Assembly: GCF_002807035.1 (NCBI RefSeq)
Contig: NZ_NIUC01000002.1
Span: forward strand, 181,477 to 245,476
DNA: 64,000 nt
Source: Algoriphagus formosus
GTDB taxonomy: Bacteria > Bacteroidota > Bacteroidia > Cytophagales > Cyclobacteriaceae
Direction: 5' to 3'
The position numbers were made by a program, and so were the translations under genes. This document shows, piece by piece, positions 52,538 through 61,355 of this stretch (the stretch's first letter is position 1; every line of letters begins with the position of its first letter). The notes beneath the pieces are model-generated. The model worked only from the letters and a program-made list of their open reading frames with translations. It ran no database searches and was not told where the DNA came from.

Positions 52538-53380
52538 TTATTTCTCCTTTTTGATAATGTCGTTTGCAATCTTTATCGCTACCGGTACATTAGAGGCTGC
52601 CATGAAATGAAAAAGTACTGCATTTGTGCTATTCCGTAAGGGTAAAGGATCAGATACATGTTTAAATATCGTCTTTAAACGTTCTTGGTAAAGTTTTGCT
52701 GCTGCATCAACTGCATTCTCAATTTTCTTGAATTTCCGCTCTCCAAATAAGTCCATTTGAGGGTCTTCATAATAGAATCTATCTTCTATTTCTTTTGGGT
52801 CAAGGCCGAAGAAATTCCCCAAGGTCTCAAACCAAACCTGCCCTGATTTTTCCTTCTTTTTTAAAAGCCTATTGATGCCAATTCCTGTAGGCACTAAAAT
52901 CCACAAATCAACTCCCCGACCTTTTAATGAATCTAAAGCATCCCATTTTACTTGCATGCCGTACGGATCAATAAAGGCAATAGCCTTGAAGTTTTTACCT
53001 TTGGGACTTTTAAGAAACCCTGCCATATCCTGTAGTTTCTGATTACAGTCATCTCCGCCAGCAACCACTGATTTATCCGTTAAAGCAGGAAATTCCTTGT
53101 TTATGATTCTTTGAAGTAATTGTGCATTGTCTAAATCCTTCTCAACAAAGTAGTAGAAATCAAATTTTCTAGGTTCATCAAAGCTCAGGACATGTCGTGC
53201 CGTACCTTCAATAACTTCCTCTGTTTCCTTTTTGGTCTGAATGTCTCCTGATCCAGCAAAGCCATCAAAATAGATAAGCTTCCAGGGCTTATCTTTCATG
53301 ATTTGCATGTATGCGTACAAGTATTTCTTGAATACTCTAATTTTTATTTCTGTCCATTCACCTCCAAATTGATTTGCCAT
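52538..53380 (-). CDS. tcmP: three-Cys-motif partner protein TcmP
   Basis: A 280-residue protein that matches the TcmP family: WTEIKIRVFKKYLYAYMQIM, then LIYFDGFAGSGDI (methyltransferase-motif-I-like, about 34-46), DNAQLLQRIINKEFP, and AIAFIDPYGMQVKWDAL (a DPPY-like motif IV). This is the layout of a SAM-dependent nucleic-acid methyltransferase, but no activity is known. The family is named for its pairing with the DUF5131 gene that follows here. It starts 9 bp after the type III res gene, which argues for a common transcript with the restriction system. Confidence 0.88.
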   Translation of the reverse strand: MANQFGGEWTEIKIRVFKKYLYAYMQIMKDKPWKLIYFDGFAGSGDIQTKKETEEVIEGTARHVLSFDEPRKFDFYYFVEKDLDNAQLLQRIINKEFPALTDKSVVAGGDDCNQKLQDMAGFLKSPKGKNFKAIAFIDPYGMQVKWDALDSLKGRGVDLWILVPTGIGINRLLKKKEKSGQVWFETLGNFFGLDPKEIEDRFYYEDPQMDLFGERKFKKIENAVDAAAKLYQERLKTIFKHVSDPLPLRNSTNAVLFHFMAASNVPVAIKIANDIIKKEK

Positions 53381-53389
53381 AGCTATTCA

Positions 53390-56011
53390 TTAAAAAGGAG
53401 AATTTGAGTTATCTAAAATCTGCATGAGCTCTGATTTCCAGTACAGTTTTCCATTTCTGATTGATTGAAAGAAATCTGTGTAATTATCTGGGGATAGAAA
53501 ATAAAAATGGTAAGTCCATTTCACTCCCTTTTCTTGTAGCTTTTCATTTAATACTTTGAAATGCTCTTGAGCATCCCTGTATTTTGCTCTGTTCTTCGGA
53601 TGGCTGTCGCCATCAGCTTTTATCTCTACGACAAGCATTTCATTCTTGCCCTTCAATTTTAAAAAGAAGTCAGGATTGAAATTTTCGCGTTTTACGTGAC
53701 TTGACCCTGTTTCTGCTGGTTTGTATGAGTACGGGAATGAATAGAATCCCTTATCCGGAGATTTGAGGAATGAGTCTATCAGGTCAATATTCGCTTGTAA
53801 TGCTTTTAAAAACTGACGTTCAGGATCGAATGAGACATAAACCAGATTGTGGATGGTTTTTAAATTTTCATCATCAACCTGAATTAGATTTTGATCAAGG
53901 AAATCTACTTCTTGCAAATTTCCTCCGTATTTCTCCGCAACCTCCTTTACCACTGATAATCCACCAGTTTGAATTTTGTCCTTATCCTCAAGATAGTCTT
54001 TCAGAATCGCATATTCTTCTTTCTTAAGTGCATTCAACCCTTCTTTGGAGTAAAAAAGATATCCATTCCGTTTTATACTACTTTCTGAAAAGGTTTGAGT
54101 AGGAAGGTTCTTTAGTTTTATCTCACTTGTATTATGTGCTTTTAAAATTAGGCGGACTACCTGCTTGCCTGCTTCTCTAAACATGGGGCCAAACGCCTGT
54201 TTGAAAGTAGACAGGTTTTCACGACTTACATACGTTGAGTCGTATCCTAGGTTATCTAGTTTGCTGCTTAAGAATTCCTGAATTCGTTTTATTGGCCATT
54301 CCTTCGAAATCTCAGGATCTTTGTCCTTAAGAAAAAGTTTGATCTGTCTAGCAGCAGATTCTATGGGTTCATTATCCTGAATTTCAATTTCAAAACTGAC
54401 GGAACCTGATTCAGAATACTCACTATAGGTTTGCTTTACTTTATTTTGAGGCTTAAGCTTTTCAATCTTGGGTTCCTTTGAAGAAGGCTGTTTTTCACTT
54501 CCTACTGTTTTTTGATCGGCAACGTAATCAAGGTTATAAAGCGGAAAGTCATATTGCTTTCGATTTTCTGAATAACCATAGCTGATCCGGTTTTCAAGTT
54601 CAAGTACTTCTTCATACAGGTCTTTAATTTCCTGTGACCATTTTTCATGGTTATTGATTCGAACATAGACTGGTTGTTCAACACCTTTAGGAATTCTTAG
54701 ACCTCTTCCCAACACCTGGGCAATCAGAAGTTTGGAGTTAAATGCTCGCTGTTCATGTGGCACAATCTGAAAAACATTCTTTACATCCCAGCCCTCTGTA
54801 AGCATGGCTACTGAAATGATCCATTCCACTGAATTATCAGGTTCATCCACAGTTTTTAACGTGGACAAATTTTCCTTCCTTGCTTTTTCTGGGCTCTCTA
54901 TAATCGACTCAATGATGCCTTTCTCCTGTTTATTGGAAGGAATACCGGAAGCCACCCAAATCACTTTTTTAGAAGCTTCCTCAAAACTGATTTTTTCCTT
55001 TTTCGAAATGTATTCTGAAAGCTCTTTCCAGATTTCAACGGTGCGGTAAATCCTATCTGCAACCACAATGGTGAGAGGCTTCAATTTTCCACTATACTTA
55101 TTAGCAATCTCATTGTGGTTGTGCCAGGTTTCATCCCAACCTTTATCCTGATCCGCTTCTTCCAGTTTATAGTCAATCTTTTTGACTACTCCGTCTTCAA
55201 TAGCCTGTTTTATCCCATAGCGATAAATTACATCATGGAAATAATCATTGCCAATGTAGGGGGTTCCTGTTACACCAATGTGATAAGCGAAATCATAATC
55301 TGGATTGATGATAAAGTCAAACCATTTCTTAGTGGCTGCTTCATCTGGGCTGTAGATATGATGGGCCTCATCACTAATTACAAGAGTTCTTTGCCCTTTT
55401 CCTAAAAAGCTGTCCTGAATGGATGAACCTGTGCGTTGGTAAACCGCATGAATATTTTCTACGCAAATATCTCCGCTCAAAATGGGAACGTTTGCATTCT
55501 TAATGCTTGGTGCAGGATGAACTCCTCCTAATTCTTTCAGAATTTGTTGATTGGTTTGGCTTCCGGCCAGTTGCTCAAACTTCTTTTTGAGTTCTTCTTC
55601 AATAGTAAGCGAAGGGCAGAGAACTAATACCTTATCCACCAAACCTTCTGCTAATGCCAATTGAGCTACTCCGTAAATGACCCAGCTTTTGCCTGTTCCG
55701 GTGGCCAAGTCAATGCTTGCAGCCTTTTTATCCTTAATTTGAATATTGAGTAGGTATTGCTCAAGTGCATTATATTTTAATTGCAGTTTTGAATTGTTGT
55801 GCCAATTTTCTTCTGCTAATTCCTGAGTATTTCGGTATTTGTCAGTTACCAGAAATCGCAATGCTCTGCGAATAGCTTCTCTTACATGCTCAAAATTTTC
55901 TGTGGTGATGGCATCAAGGTATGCTTCATACTTACCCACAATGGCATTAGTCTGGTCAGTATAATCACTGATCTTCAGAACAAAATCATCTTGTTTATAT
56001 TGAAGGCTCAT
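53390..56011 (-). CDS. type III restriction endonuclease subunit (Res)
   Basis: An 873-residue DEAH helicase/nuclease. Walker A is DLATGTGKSW (101-110), motif II LVISDEAHHIY (210-220), motif III-like GVTGTPYIG, and motif VI LIAQVLGRGLRIPKG. A C-terminal PD-(D/E)XK nuclease is visible as FNPDFFLKLKG and MLVVEIKADGD. This is the Res organisation that moves along or switches on DNA and cuts between two head-to-head sites. The ATG overlaps the mod stop (ATGA), as in most type III systems. Confidence 0.92.
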   Translation of the reverse strand: MSLQYKQDDFVLKISDYTDQTNAIVGKYEAYLDAITTENFEHVREAIRRALRFLVTDKYRNTQELAEENWHNNSKLQLKYNALEQYLLNIQIKDKKAASIDLATGTGKSWVIYGVAQLALAEGLVDKVLVLCPSLTIEEELKKKFEQLAGSQTNQQILKELGGVHPAPSIKNANVPILSGDICVENIHAVYQRTGSSIQDSFLGKGQRTLVISDEAHHIYSPDEAATKKWFDFIINPDYDFAYHIGVTGTPYIGNDYFHDVIYRYGIKQAIEDGVVKKIDYKLEEADQDKGWDETWHNHNEIANKYSGKLKPLTIVVADRIYRTVEIWKELSEYISKKEKISFEEASKKVIWVASGIPSNKQEKGIIESIIESPEKARKENLSTLKTVDEPDNSVEWIISVAMLTEGWDVKNVFQIVPHEQRAFNSKLLIAQVLGRGLRIPKGVEQPVYVRINNHEKWSQEIKDLYEEVLELENRISYGYSENRKQYDFPLYNLDYVADQKTVGSEKQPSSKEPKIEKLKPQNKVKQTYSEYSESGSVSFEIEIQDNEPIESAARQIKLFLKDKDPEISKEWPIKRIQEFLSSKLDNLGYDSTYVSRENLSTFKQAFGPMFREAGKQVVRLILKAHNTSEIKLKNLPTQTFSESSIKRNGYLFYSKEGLNALKKEEYAILKDYLEDKDKIQTGGLSVVKEVAEKYGGNLQEVDFLDQNLIQVDDENLKTIHNLVYVSFDPERQFLKALQANIDLIDSFLKSPDKGFYSFPYSYKPAETGSSHVKRENFNPDFFLKLKGKNEMLVVEIKADGDSHPKNRAKYRDAQEHFKVLNEKLQEKGVKWTYHFYFLSPDNYTDFFQSIRNGKLYWKSELMQILDNSNSPF

Positions 56012-57951
56012 GCAAAGTCTTTTTTAGTGCGTATTACTTTCAATTCATTGCCATATTTATCCATGAAAATGATCATCATTTTTTCTCCCGTAAATGCTTT
56101 TTCAGGAATGCGAACAATGGCTTTCTCTGCCTCAGTATCGAATATCTTATCAGCCCAATAAACTTCATTCAAATGAAAATACTCTCCGTTGTAATTGGTA
56201 TCTACCATGACCATGGAGAAGGTTTCAAAATTCTCAAAGTCTTCAGGGTCGTAGGCAAGGGTATTTGACTTGAATTCTGTTATCTCAATAATGAAGTCTT
56301 TATCTGAGGCATTAAACAGATCTTTATTGTCAGGTGTAGCTCGTTTGTAGTTTACCTTTACCAGTGGTTGAGAAATGAAGTCAAAACCTATGGCGTCCAT
56401 CACTTCATTCACATCTGTCTCACTGGCCGGTTGTTTCAGCGCACCGGGCTCTCCTTTATTAATCAGCGCCATAAGAACAGAAAGCGGCACTTTCAGAAAT
56501 ACATAGGTTGTATTTCCATGTTTGATCTCATCCTGCATAAAGCTTAAGGATGAAATAGGAGCAATAACATAGAATTTGTCGCCAGCTCTGCCTCCCAAAG
56601 CTTCATGTAATGTTTTCACATATTCCTCATCCAGCAATAGATTCTTTTGGTTTGGGTAGTCCCAGATATAAGCGGAATTGACTCCTATGTATCCATCAAC
56701 TTTCAGGCTATGTACTTTGTGTTCACTTATTCTAACTCCAAACAACTGAGCCACAAAAGGACGGTAGTGCTCCCATTCCATTTGCAGTATGAGTTGATTA
56801 TCATAAATCCCAGAATGATATAAGGTAAACTCGTTCCCTTTAACTTCTCTTGGTCTACCTGAAAGAAACTCATTAAACATAATTCCTTTCATTTTACATA
56901 GTCTGCTTTGTATGGTGTAAATTGACATTTTACCACAATCCAATGCAATCCATTTCCTGTTAAGATATTCACTTGCACATGCTGTTATACCACTGCCACC
57001 AAATGCATCCAAGACAATGTCCCCCTCATTAGATGATCCCAGAATAATCCTTTCTAAGAGAGGCAATGGCTTTTCGGTAGGGTACCCTACGCGTTTAATC
57101 CCATCCTTAGGATATCTACCAGCGATAGCCATTAACCAATGATCCTCAGGCACTTTTCCGTCAGGAATTTCATATTCTCCATCAATAAAACCTGAACCAC
57201 GAAGGCCTTCTTTAAAATTTCCCTTAGTCTTCTCATCATGTGCCGTTCGTACCATATCTGCATTGAAAATCCATTCATTGGACTTTGAGTACCAATAAAT
57301 GTTGTCATGCTTTCTGTTGTACTGTTTCATGTGCGGTGAGCCCGGACCATAATAATTCCAAATTATTTCATTCTTGAAGTTATGTTCTCCAAATATCTCG
57401 TCTAGAATTGCTTTTATGTAATGACCTTTTTTCCAATCTAAATGGACGAATATTGATCCATCATCAGCTAAAATCTCTCTCAACAAGATCAACCTCTTTC
57501 TCAAGAACTCAATAAACTGCGCACCAATGATTTTATCCCGGTAAGCCTTCTCCCGGTCTTTCATGAAATCCTGTTTGGTAGCAAAAGGGGGGTCTATGTA
57601 GACGAGCTTTATTTTGTTTTTGGTCTTGTAAAGGTTTGGCCCTTGTTGATCTTCGTAAATGGCTTTTAGTGCGAGCAAGTTATCACCAAAAATGAGCATG
57701 TTGCTCCAGTCATCTTTAAATTGATTATCACTGTTGAAGCTTCTTATTTTTTGAAGTGGGGCGGCTGGTGTATTGGCAATGATATCTTCTTTCCGTGCCT
57801 TTCCTTTATAAACCAGCTTGTAATCTTTGGTAGCTTCTACAAACTCGGTGTCCTCCGTGTTAAACAGCTTTTGTTTGTAAATTGAAGGAATAGGTTTTCC
57901 TTCGTCCAAACACTTTTTGATTATTTCTTTATCCTTTTCGGTCAGGTTCAT
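56008..57951 (-). CDS. type III DNA methyltransferase (Mod)
   Basis: A 647-residue methyltransferase of the beta class: the catalytic DPPF (120-123, in LVYIDPPFATKQDF) precedes the SAM motif DAFGGSGIT (315-323). The region between carries the target-recognition domain, and a large C-terminal part follows. It should methylate adenine in an asymmetric site and guide Res. It is the first gene of the operon mod-res-tcmP-DUF5131-helicase. A small 50-codon frame lies 43 bp upstream. Confidence 0.92.
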   Translation of the reverse strand: MNLTEKDKEIIKKCLDEGKPIPSIYKQKLFNTEDTEFVEATKDYKLVYKGKARKEDIIANTPAAPLQKIRSFNSDNQFKDDWSNMLIFGDNLLALKAIYEDQQGPNLYKTKNKIKLVYIDPPFATKQDFMKDREKAYRDKIIGAQFIEFLRKRLILLREILADDGSIFVHLDWKKGHYIKAILDEIFGEHNFKNEIIWNYYGPGSPHMKQYNRKHDNIYWYSKSNEWIFNADMVRTAHDEKTKGNFKEGLRGSGFIDGEYEIPDGKVPEDHWLMAIAGRYPKDGIKRVGYPTEKPLPLLERIILGSSNEGDIVLDAFGGSGITACASEYLNRKWIALDCGKMSIYTIQSRLCKMKGIMFNEFLSGRPREVKGNEFTLYHSGIYDNQLILQMEWEHYRPFVAQLFGVRISEHKVHSLKVDGYIGVNSAYIWDYPNQKNLLLDEEYVKTLHEALGGRAGDKFYVIAPISSLSFMQDEIKHGNTTYVFLKVPLSVLMALINKGEPGALKQPASETDVNEVMDAIGFDFISQPLVKVNYKRATPDNKDLFNASDKDFIIEITEFKSNTLAYDPEDFENFETFSMVMVDTNYNGEYFHLNEVYWADKIFDTEAEKAIVRIPEKAFTGEKMMIIFMDKYGNELKVIRTKKDFA

Positions 57952-57994
57952 TTAATTATTCTCCTATATATCTAAGTATTTAATTTAATTATGA

Positions 57995-58147
57995 TTAAAT
58001 AATTCCCTCTTGAAAGCGAACCTTCAAAGGTTCTGATCCTTCAAGTACAATTACACAATGGGTATTTACCAATAAATTCTTATTGACTAAACCCTGACTG
58101 TAGGATTTTAGGCTAGATTGAAGGTCTTTAATGAGGTCTTGAAGCAT
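57995..58147 (-). CDS. possible 50-aa protein upstream of mod
   Basis: ATG (58147-58145) to TAA (57997-57995) encodes 50 residues with a leading amphipathic helix (MLQDLIKDLQSSLKSYSQ) and a hydrophobic strand (NTHCVIVLEG). There is no clear ribosome-binding site. It would be a leader-type or accessory protein of the restriction operon. The protein-like composition is the only support. Confidence 0.4.
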   Translation of the reverse strand: MLQDLIKDLQSSLKSYSQGLVNKNLLVNTHCVIVLEGSEPLKVRFQEGII

Positions 58148-58246
58148 AGCTCTAAAACATTGAGTTTTAAAAATAAGAATTTAATTGATTAAATCATCTA
58201 TAGTTTTTATTCCCTAAGAACTTTTATCAATCATTTGAGTCTAAAA

Positions 58247-59221
58247 TCAAAAATTTCTCTCTGCTAAATTGGTAAGGACATTTGAAACATCCTCCACAAC
58301 AATCTGCCCTTCCTGGTTGTAGAGCTTGTTTTCTTCATTAGAAACCTTCCCTCCATATCCAAACAAAGAGGCCTTTATTCTTGCTACCCTTCCTGTATTT
58401 AAGTCTGCTACAAAAATTCTGAAAGCTGGTTCTGGAGTTTCACTAACAGTAAAAAAAGCAAATTCACCATTTGAAACTACACTGGATATGGATGGATCTC
58501 TTAATCTCTCAGGTCCACTGGTCAGGGGATGGTCAGTAACAAACAAAACAGCTTCATCAGATCCATTTTTTAAAATCAGGCTATGCTTTCCTCTCCACAG
58601 AATCAGATCACTCTCCTCCACTTTGATTTGTTCCTGATGGAAATCATGGTTGTTTCCATAATACTCTAGATAGCCTTCTTTGGATTCATCAATCCATGCA
58701 GGTGGCTCTTGAATTGGATGATAAGCTGACTTGATCATTCGATCATCTATTTTCAACTGGTATTTTGAAGTTTTAGCTATTGGTCCATTATTCCAAGATG
58801 GCTTAATAGGTAAGACCAAATCAAATAAATCATCATTACCTGGAACAATGGCTTGGAGATTAGCTTGAATGATCCAGTCCAATGTAGGGTCTGGCTCTGC
58901 TTGAATATCAGGAAATAACTTCTCAGCTAATGCATCATAAAATGGTTTATGCTCTGACAATCTCGCTTCTGGTGGAAATGGTACCACAAGTTTTATATCA
59001 CAAATACAACCCCAGGTGTCAAGCTCATAGATTTTTCCAGTAGCCCCATTTTTAACTTGGCCATAGTATCCTCCGAAGCCACTTCCTCCATCATACCAAA
59101 TCTCCATCCTATCTGGAATTCCATCCTTATTAAAATCTTCGCTGTAGTCCCCTTCTTGTTGAGCATGGGATATATTGACTATCAAAACAAGTAGGGAAAT
59201 ACTTAAAAAGTTGATTTTCAT
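58247..59221 (-). CDS. exported protein of unknown function with EF-hand-like loop
   Basis: About 324 residues from the ATG at 59221 (an in-frame ATG at 59242 and TTG at 59251 also exist). The signal peptide is MKINFLSISLLVLIVNISHA. DFNKDGIPDRME (about 30) is a calcium-binding D-x-[DN]-x-D-G loop like those of thrombospondin-3 or FG-GAP proteins. The rest is a beta-rich domain with no family I recognise. It is separated from the RM operon and the regulator pair by terminator-free gaps of 100-300 bp. Confidence 0.65.
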   Translation of the reverse strand: MKINFLSISLLVLIVNISHAQQEGDYSEDFNKDGIPDRMEIWYDGGSGFGGYYGQVKNGATGKIYELDTWGCICDIKLVVPFPPEARLSEHKPFYDALAEKLFPDIQAEPDPTLDWIIQANLQAIVPGNDDLFDLVLPIKPSWNNGPIAKTSKYQLKIDDRMIKSAYHPIQEPPAWIDESKEGYLEYYGNNHDFHQEQIKVEESDLILWRGKHSLILKNGSDEAVLFVTDHPLTSGPERLRDPSISSVVSNGEFAFFTVSETPEPAFRIFVADLNTGRVARIKASLFGYGGKVSNEENKLYNQEGQIVVEDVSNVLTNLAERNF

Positions 59222-59297
59222 CGATAAACTAAGTTTGATCATAGGATACAAAATAAGAATTTAAAGGCAAACTATTTTCTTCAAACCCAAATTAAGC

Positions 59298-59642
59298 TCA
59301 GTCTAAGTCTGAACTTACACTATTTCGAAACCTCCTTGGAATACAGCTTTCTTTGCAGTAAGCACTTTGGTAGAAGGCTCCTCGAGCTTCCTCTTGTTTG
59401 CGGTAGTGATAATTACTGGTGCTAAACCAGATACATTTTCTGATATAGCATTCCTGAGCCTCAAATTCATCCATAAGCTTCAATAGTACCTTATGCTCCT
59501 TCTCCTCATTCCAATAGATCAACTCAGTGATACGCTCATCAATTTCTTGGGGTACTTCAAACTGATTCCACTCCTCTGCCATAATCCATCTGGCTTCGAG
59601 CTCTTCGTCCTCTATTTCAGGTTTGTTCAGTAAATCCTTCAT
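59298..59642 (-). CDS. small hypothetical protein coupled to XRE regulator
   Basis: About 114 residues, acidic in the first half (MKDLLNKPEIEDEELEARWI) and basic in the second, with five cysteines or histidines in ECYIRKCIW and QSAYCKESCIPRRF. The ATG at 59642 lies inside the XRE gene (26-bp overlap), so it is translated with the regulator. No family is recognised; an antitoxin or co-regulator role is possible but not shown. Confidence 0.6.
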   Translation of the reverse strand: MKDLLNKPEIEDEELEARWIMAEEWNQFEVPQEIDERITELIYWNEEKEHKVLLKLMDEFEAQECYIRKCIWFSTSNYHYRKQEEARGAFYQSAYCKESCIPRRFRNSVSSDLD

Positions 59643-59877
59643 CAAAAAACTCTTTTATACTAATATCTAACCCTTTCAATATTTTAAGCAAACTACTGAA
59701 TTTCAGATCTTCCCCTTTTTCATACCTTCCATATTGTGCCCTTGGAATATTATGGTCGTAGGCAAAATATTCATAGGAGGTATATCCTTTTTGAATTCGA
59801 AGCTGCTTGATTCTAGCAGCTAGTTTTTGGAGCTGATCCTTTTTGAATTCCTCGAATTGCTCATCCTTATTCTTCAT
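59617..59877 (-). CDS. XRE-family helix-turn-helix regulator
   Basis: An 86-residue Cro/C1-type protein. The helix-turn-helix is RIKQLRIQKGYTSYEYFAYD followed by NIPRAQYGRYEKGEDLKFSSLLKILKGL, written here in two pieces. It is short, as are the regulators that control mobile-element genes. It overlaps the next gene by 26 bp, and a set of GTTAC half-sites lies 33 bp upstream of its start, so self-regulation and control of the divergent gene at 59982 are likely. Confidence 0.85.
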   Translation of the reverse strand: MKNKDEQFEEFKKDQLQKLAARIKQLRIQKGYTSYEYFAYDHNIPRAQYGRYEKGEDLKFSSLLKILKGLDISIKEFFDEGFTEQT

Positions 59878-59909
59878 AAAGATAAAGCAAATTCATTACG
59901 AACTCTTGC

Positions 59910-59942
59910 GTTACCACTTTTAAGTTACTACTTTAGAGTAAC
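59910..59942. promoter_or_regulatory. candidate XRE operator with three evenly spaced half-sites
   Basis: GTTAC (59910-59914), GTTAC (59924-59928) and GTAAC (59938-59942) are each 14 bp apart; the last two form an inverted pair (GTTAC-N9-GTAAC). The cluster lies in the divergent gap between the XRE gene and the 59982 gene. Confidence 0.55.
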
Positions 59943-59981
59943 AAAAAATTTAAGCACGGTATTTTATTTAAAAAAGTCTTA

Positions 59982-60620
59982 ATGGAAAACCAGACTCAAA
60001 ATCTAATTATTGAGGCTTTAAGCCCAGAAAATCTTGAAATCATTTGGAAGAATAAAACTTCAAAAAAAGAAATGATCCCTTTGAAGTCAGAGTTACCTCT
60101 ACGCAATGTATTGAACCCAAATGGAACTAGGAACATTGAAATAATTCTTTCAACTGACTATGGGTATTTTTCAAAGACTTTGGCACTCGTTGAAAAATCA
60201 GATATAATATTTCCAAATGAGTATTTATCATCTGTGAAAAATATTGACTTAGGTGGATTCAATGATCATTCTTTCAAAAGAGAAATCGATCTTTTGATAG
60301 GGGCCTTTTCTCTTGAAACCATGTTTTTAGCTTTTGATCAAAAGGATGTGAACTCATATAAAGCAAATGGCTTGACTTATGAATTAGTCGTGGCATTTGA
60401 TGGAAGCATTCAATGCTTTGAAGTTTCAGGTCGAACAAAGGCTCTTGGGATGTTTGATCCATATTTAAAACTTACTTCAACTGAATTTGATGAAAAGCCA
60501 CTTTCATCTTTCAAAATAACTGATCAAGGTCTTGGGGTATATCCCACTAATTTCACGAATCCCTGGGTTGAACAATTAGCCCCTCAAAGACTTCTACAGA
60601 CATTTAATACGCTTCAATGA
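59982..60620 (+). CDS. hypothetical protein
   Basis: A 212-residue soluble protein with no signal peptide and no recognised family. It starts with a polar N-terminus, contains acidic and aromatic blocks (LGGFNDHSFKREIDLLIGAF, MFLAFDQKDVNSYKANGLTYE) and ends in LLQTFNTLQ. It is the first gene right of the XRE operator and is read divergently; a partner gene starts 61 bp downstream on the same strand. The function cannot be inferred. Confidence 0.65.
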   Translation: MENQTQNLIIEALSPENLEIIWKNKTSKKEMIPLKSELPLRNVLNPNGTRNIEIILSTDYGYFSKTLALVEKSDIIFPNEYLSSVKNIDLGGFNDHSFKREIDLLIGAFSLETMFLAFDQKDVNSYKANGLTYELVVAFDGSIQCFEVSGRTKALGMFDPYLKLTSTEFDEKPLSSFKITDQGLGVYPTNFTNPWVEQLAPQRLLQTFNTLQ

Positions 60621-60681
60621 TTAATTAAGGATGATATTGCCAACTCTTTCATAAATTCTCATTTATAATTTCACAAGCTTT

Positions 60682-61080
60682 ATGGATTTTAGACTAATTA
60701 AAATTGAAGAAATTGAGGATCTTACCTTAGGATCAAGTTCTTTGAGAGTAGCTCTTTCACCTGTAAAATACGTTTACAAAAACACTGGCTACCACTTTGA
60801 TCATACTGAATTTAAGGAATTCATTTTATTGAACACGAAGGAGAATAGAGATTTTTTCCTTGATGATCCTGAAGAAATAAAAGAATTGCATATTCCCCAT
60901 TTTGGATTAGGTACTCTTACTAAGCCTGATGGGACTAAAATTGATGTTTATAGGCATATCGACTATATCCGAACATTACAAAACTTAAGGAAGGGAATAA
61001 GGAACCTAGATTCATACCACCCTTTAGGGAAATTACAAGTTGACCCTAATATTGATGACGAAAATGATCTACCCTTTTAA
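60682..61080 (+). CDS. hypothetical protein with SSB-like acidic C-terminal tip
   Basis: A 132-residue protein. The body (MDFRLIKIEEIEDLTLGSSS, VKYVYKNTGYHFDHTEFKEF) is not a recognised family. The last residues, DPNIDDENDLPF, closely copy the acidic D-D-x-[DE]-[IL]-P-F tip with which single-strand binding proteins recruit repair and replication enzymes. It may be an SSB-like protein or a mimic that draws host SSB partners to the island. It lies 61 bp after the 59982 gene. Confidence 0.65.
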   Translation: MDFRLIKIEEIEDLTLGSSSLRVALSPVKYVYKNTGYHFDHTEFKEFILLNTKENRDFFLDDPEEIKELHIPHFGLGTLTKPDGTKIDVYRHIDYIRTLQNLRKGIRNLDSYHPLGKLQVDPNIDDENDLPF

Positions 61081-61138
61081 TTTGGATTGACATAACAATT
61101 AAACTTTCAGTATCCAATTTGTCTTCTCATTTCCTAAG

Positions 61139-61300
61139 TTGAATATAATTTCGGGTAGTGGTTAATTTTCTATCTCTAGTAACCTACTGAGTCACAATCA
61201 AAGGGATTCCCGTTAAAATGGAGTTTGAGATAAAGGCTGTTCTTTCTATATGGCTTGAAATTAGCATCCTCTCAAAGGCGCTTCATATAGGCATTGTATT
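61139..61300 (-). pseudogene. remnant of a second tyrosine recombinase (C-terminal part)
   Basis: The minus strand reads, in one frame, ISSHIERTAFISNSILTGIP, then LIVTQ, a stop (TAG), and VTRDRKLTTTRNYIQ. This aligns with LIASHTGRRTFITNAILAGI, LPVIQKITGHRKLTTLQKYVE of the intact integrase just upstream. The stop, a one-codon gap and loss of the GH motif (now RD) show it is dead. The N-terminal part is gone. It marks an older integrase copy beside the active one. Confidence 0.75.
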
Positions 61301-61355
61301 TCGTTGGAGATCTTGATTGGCTTTTTATAAAAAAGAGGTGTATTACCACCTCTCA

